Assembly: GCA_964568675.1 (NCBI GenBank)
Contig: CAZMQV010000064.1
Coordinates: forward strand, 1-16,740
Length of the DNA: 16,740 bases
Reading direction: 5' to 3'
Source: UPXZ01 sp964568675
Lineage (GTDB): Bacteria; Bacteroidota; Bacteroidia; Bacteroidales; Paludibacteraceae
Shown here: piece after piece, positions 13,944-16,740 of the stretch
Layout of the letters: each line of letters begins with the position of its first letter
How positions within the stretch are numbered: the stretch's first letter is position 1
Made by a program: the position numbers and the translations under genes
The notes under the pieces: model-generated
Told to the model about the DNA's origin: nothing
Seen by the model: the letters and a program-made list of their open reading frames with translations, nothing else
The model's database searches: none

Positions 13944-15104
13944 CGATTGTAAACTTTGATTGTCGTTCGTCATCCCTGCGCTTAAAGAATATAGCAGAAA
14001 TGGCATTGTCATGTTAAAATAGGTGATGTCGAACGAAGAGCTAAAAAGAGAGTCTTGAAAACCGGCATCAATCATGCGATGAAGAAATGTTACTACTACT
14101 AAAAGTAACATGGAGTAGCTTGTGTAGCTGTTAAAACGGATGAAATCTCCCCGCCATTTCATCGCCAGAAAAATTGAAAACAATCCAATAGCTATTAATT
14201 CAAGCAACGAGCCCTGACGCGATTGCAATACAAAGGGATTGTATTTGAAAAACAACAAAGTATTTGAGTCCCAAAACAGGAACGGTAGAAAGGTGATGAT
14301 AAAAACAACAATAATTGTCGCGACAAACAAGATTCTTGTGCGCCATGTTGCTTCCGGAAACTGTGGAAAAAGATAAATGAAAAATGGAATTACAATGGTG
14401 AGTCGTGTGGATAAAAACAGACCACAGATAGTCCCAAGTACAAACCAATTGTTAGCAATGCAATATTCTTTTTTTTGGATATATAGTATTGCCAGAATTA
14501 CGAGAATGAAATTGTAGAAAAGGTCGCTGATGGTTGCTGCCTCGTACCAAAATGCAGGCGATACGAGAAGTAGAATAAGGTAAAGTACAGATGTTTTTTT
14601 TTCTTTCACAAAGTAAAGCAGAGATGCCACAAGTAGCACGAAAGTGAAAATCATACCGAATCCTACATTGCCCAGTAAATAAAATGGAAGATGAAATGCT
14701 TGCCATACCGGAAAAGGCGAACCATAGCCGCCCATGTGTGTGTGGGCATTGTATGGAAACTCACCGTTGAAGAGATTTACAAAAAAGTTATGAATTGCCG
14801 ACCAGCGTGTTAACTGAATGGAGTAGGGATCAATGAAAGTATGCAATGCCACAATGCCACTTATGCCACCTAATGTAATCAATACAAGAAGGAAGTTGAG
14901 CCGCTTTTCCCTCTGGCTCAAAAAACGGAAATACAAAAATATTATACCGAGAATAACTGCCGTGTAAATCACCGGAAACAAGTATGCGTATTTGGTAATT
15001 CTTGCTGCATACTTTAAGATGAATAACGAATTTATAGCAATGTAAAATAAAAGCATCAATGCGCTGTCTTTTGATGCTTTTATTTTTCGTAAGAGGAGAT
15101 TCAT
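13929..15104 (-). CDS. Polytopic membrane protein, GT-C glycosyltransferase-like
   Basis: The 391-residue protein has about ten or more hydrophobic helices. An early loop after the second to third helix, FIDPYSIQLTRWSAI then GEFPYNAHTHMGGYGSPFPV, has an acidic residue and the PY/GS-FP pattern seen in GT-C type membrane glycosyltransferases that use polyprenyl-linked sugars. The match is weak, so this is a suggestion and not a call by family. The start MNLLLRKIK at 15104 precedes the first helix. The PorZ-like gene lies 97 nt upstream on the same strand with no promoter match between, so the two may be cotranscribed. The gap has an inverted repeat GACAAGC/GCTTGTC (15134-15140, 15158-15164). 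The stop codon lies within a shared terminator. Confidence 0.6.
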   Translation of the reverse strand: MNLLLRKIKASKDSALMLLFYIAINSLFILKYAARITKYAYLFPVIYTAVILGIIFLYFRFLSQREKRLNFLLVLITLGGISGIVALHTFIDPYSIQLTRWSAIHNFFVNLFNGEFPYNAHTHMGGYGSPFPVWQAFHLPFYLLGNVGFGMIFTFVLLVASLLYFVKEKKTSVLYLILLLVSPAFWYEAATISDLFYNFILVILAILYIQKKEYCIANNWFVLGTICGLFLSTRLTIVIPFFIYLFPQFPEATWRTRILFVATIIVVFIITFLPFLFWDSNTLLFFKYNPFVLQSRQGSLLELIAIGLFSIFLAMKWRGDFIRFNSYTSYSMLLLVVVTFLHRMIDAGFQDSLFSSSFDITYFNMTMPFLLYSLSAGMTNDNQSLQSKKAR

Positions 15105-15201
15105 TTGTTAAACGAATTGGTCGGTGAAATGGAGACAAGCCATTTTTTTATTCATTTGCTTGTCGCTTATGCGAAACTCCATTTTTCCGATGTTGGTTTT
15201 G

Positions 15202-16740
15202 TTAATTGATAATCAGGATTTTTGTATTTGCGCTTTCAGTTCCATCGGGAGCAATGCACATTGCCACGTAAACTCCGGTACTCACTTTCTGCCCCGATTT
15301 ATTCCTTCCATCCCACGTGGCGATGCTTCCGTTTGAATATGTTTCAAATACTAAATTTCCTGCGGTATCGGTGATTTTTACTTGTGTGTTGTTCACCAAG
15401 CCGGCTATAGTTATCACGCCATCGAAGTTTTCACGCACCGGATTCGGATAGGCGTGTACGTTCAAGAAGTTGCTGTTTCCGGTCGCTGCATCGCTTTGGA
15501 ATGAAATAAGTCCTAATGCAGTACCAAAGAACACTTCTCCCGTTTTGGGATTGATGGCTATCGAAAGTATCTCGTTTGAAAGTAATGGACTATTTTCTGA
15601 AGTGAAATGCTGAATCATCTCCTGTCCATTGTCCGACATTAGGTATATCCCTGTTTCTTTTGTTCCTATCCATTTACGGTTTGCTCCATCAATGGCAATC
15701 GCGGTTATTTCTTGATCTTCAAGGAGGAAATCGCCCAATCCGGTACCGTCATTTCGGGGGATAATGATGCGGCTCACCATGAAGTCTGTATCAAATGCTT
15801 TGTCGGGATTGTTGATGATAATTGGGCCCATATTGGTGCCAATCCAAATCGCTCCATTTTTGTCCTGCGCGATACTCTGAAAAATACTTGGCGCTATACT
15901 TCTCACTTCGTTGTTGGCTGTGTAGCTAAGTGATTGTAGGTAAGTGTATTTGTCGTCGTTACTACTGTCAATTGTGCCGCCATCGTCAAACACCACTACG
16001 CCGGTATTGACCCGCTTGGATAACATCCATTTCTGGCTTTCTTTTTTGTTGGAAATTAATATTTCACTTAAAGTTGGCAGTCCGCTGATTTTTTGATTAC
16101 TCATTTTTGTCCAAGTGCCATCACTTTTTAATATCTGAATGCCACTGGGAGTCATTGAGTTTGAAAACCAGATATTTCCTGTCTTGTCGAAATTTCCCCC
16201 ATTCATTCGCATATAATAGTATTTCTCCGCGCCATTGGGAAGTATGGTCTCGATGGTGCTGTTGTCCACATTGTGCCATTTGTAAAACTGATCTTCTCTG
16301 AACTCATAAACTCCGTAGCCAAATGAGCTGATATAGAAATTCTTATTGTTTGTTGGATTCACTCCAATGTCCATGAAGTCGCGAGCTGTGAAATTGGTTG
16401 CTTGAGTTATCACGCTGTTTTCGATATTTCGCCATTGGTTATTTTCAAATATCATTATCACACCCGGTCTTTGGTATTCGATGTCCCAGCCACCGCCTTG
16501 CACCACAAATAGTTTTTCTCCTCCAAATTTTAGTTTATAAGGTTTGTTTGTGGCGGGTCCGTCAGGCTTGTAAAAAGCGGGCGACTGATTGTCGCTTATT
16601 TCGGCCAAACCTTTCGGGTCGCCACCCATCCAGAAACGATTGCCCGTGTTGTCATACACTGCGTCGGTTGGTGGTGAGCTTACCGCAATTGCGCTTCTGT
16701 TGAATTGCTCGTCAAAAACGTAAGCTTGGCTTGATGTGAA
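15202..16740 (-). CDS. porZ: PorZ-like T9SS propeller protein with C-terminal sorting domain (partial, N-terminus beyond right edge)
   Basis: At least 512 C-terminal residues are visible. The frame stays open through the right edge, and a GTG at 16659 is internal and not the start. The visible region has repeated two-component-regulator-type propeller blades (NPTNNKNFYISSFGYGVYEF, TGNIWFSNS, NGAIWIGTNMGPIIINNP, NRKWIGTKETGIYLM, GEVFFGTALGLISF). It ends in a type-A T9SS sorting domain: HAYPNPVRENF, VKITDTAGNLVFE, TWDGRNKSGQKVSTGVYVA and the terminal KILIIN. PorZ in Porphyromonas is a surface T9SS component that passes anionic LPS to the sortase PorU. The double-propeller plus CTD layout fits, but other CTD-bearing propeller proteins exist, so the gene name is moderate. 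Confidence 0.7.
   Translation of the reverse strand, partial: FTSSQAYVFDEQFNRSAIAVSSPPTDAVYDNTGNRFWMGGDPKGLAEISDNQSPAFYKPDGPATNKPYKLKFGGEKLFVVQGGGWDIEYQRPGVIMIFENNQWRNIENSVITQATNFTARDFMDIGVNPTNNKNFYISSFGYGVYEFREDQFYKWHNVDNSTIETILPNGAEKYYYMRMNGGNFDKTGNIWFSNSMTPSGIQILKSDGTWTKMSNQKISGLPTLSEILISNKKESQKWMLSKRVNTGVVVFDDGGTIDSSNDDKYTYLQSLSYTANNEVRSIAPSIFQSIAQDKNGAIWIGTNMGPIIINNPDKAFDTDFMVSRIIIPRNDGTGLGDFLLEDQEITAIAIDGANRKWIGTKETGIYLMSDNGQEMIQHFTSENSPLLSNEILSIAINPKTGEVFFGTALGLISFQSDAATGNSNFLNVHAYPNPVRENFDGVITIAGLVNNTQVKITDTAGNLVFETYSNGSIATWDGRNKSGQKVSTGVYVAMCIAPDGTESANTKILIIN

Noticed and set aside
16657..16659. GTG as start of the PorZ-like gene
   Set aside because: The frame remains open for 27 codons to the window edge with coding-like sequence, and the family needs a much longer N-terminal part.

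Overview
The window looks like chromosomal core DNA of a Bacteroidota member, probably Bacteroidales. The evidence is several matches to the Bacteroidetes promoter (-7 box TAnnTTTG), near absence of Shine-Dalgarno sequences, a short histone-H1-like (Hc1) protein, a type IX secretion (T9SS) C-terminal sorting domain, several lipoproteins, and a sigma/anti-sigma pair whose anti-sigma protein ends in an outer-membrane barrel. A T9SS protein argues against the genus Bacteroides and for a Porphyromonas-, Tannerella- or Paludibacter-like lineage. This taxonomy is inference. I see no phage, transposon, plasmid or rRNA sequence, and no intact tRNA.

Layout. 1-542 is non-coding, with a 42-43 bp direct tandem repeat at the left edge, a long-range hairpin and the comM promoter. 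543-2081 is comM (YifB). 2399-2572 (-) is a 57-residue Hc1 gene with its own promoter and terminator. 2741-3358 (-) is a SAM methyltransferase. 3601-5685 is an S9 (DPP5-like) lipoprotein peptidase followed by a strong terminator. 5778-7861 is the most notable unit: an operator-like dyad and promoter, an ECF sigma factor, a dual-membrane anti-sigma protein (inner-membrane helix, periplasmic linker, outer-membrane barrel) overlapping it by ATGA, and a previously uncalled 34-residue membrane peptide. 8086-10630 holds a serpin lipoprotein and a seven-repeat LVIVD propeller lipoprotein. 10763-12541 (-) carries ispD followed by an acyltransferase-3 gene. 12776-13886 carries a SPOR-domain protein and folE. 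13929-16740 (-) carries the C-terminal part of a PorZ-like T9SS protein, running off the right edge, followed by a polytopic membrane protein resembling a GT-C glycosyltransferase.

How the genes fit together. The theme is the cell envelope and its proteolytic balance: a dipeptidyl-peptidase-like lipoprotein, a serpin lipoprotein, a T9SS surface protein, and a trans-envelope sensor that could couple outer-membrane state directly to transcription. The sigma/anti-sigma pair matches the architecture of the Das/Dma (dual membrane-spanning anti-sigma) systems described in Bacteroides thetaiotaomicron and linked there to vesiculation. Housekeeping genes (comM, hc1, ispD, folE) fill the rest. Promoter positions set the start codons of the sigma factor, ispD and the SPOR gene to ATGs downstream of the longest possible reading frames.
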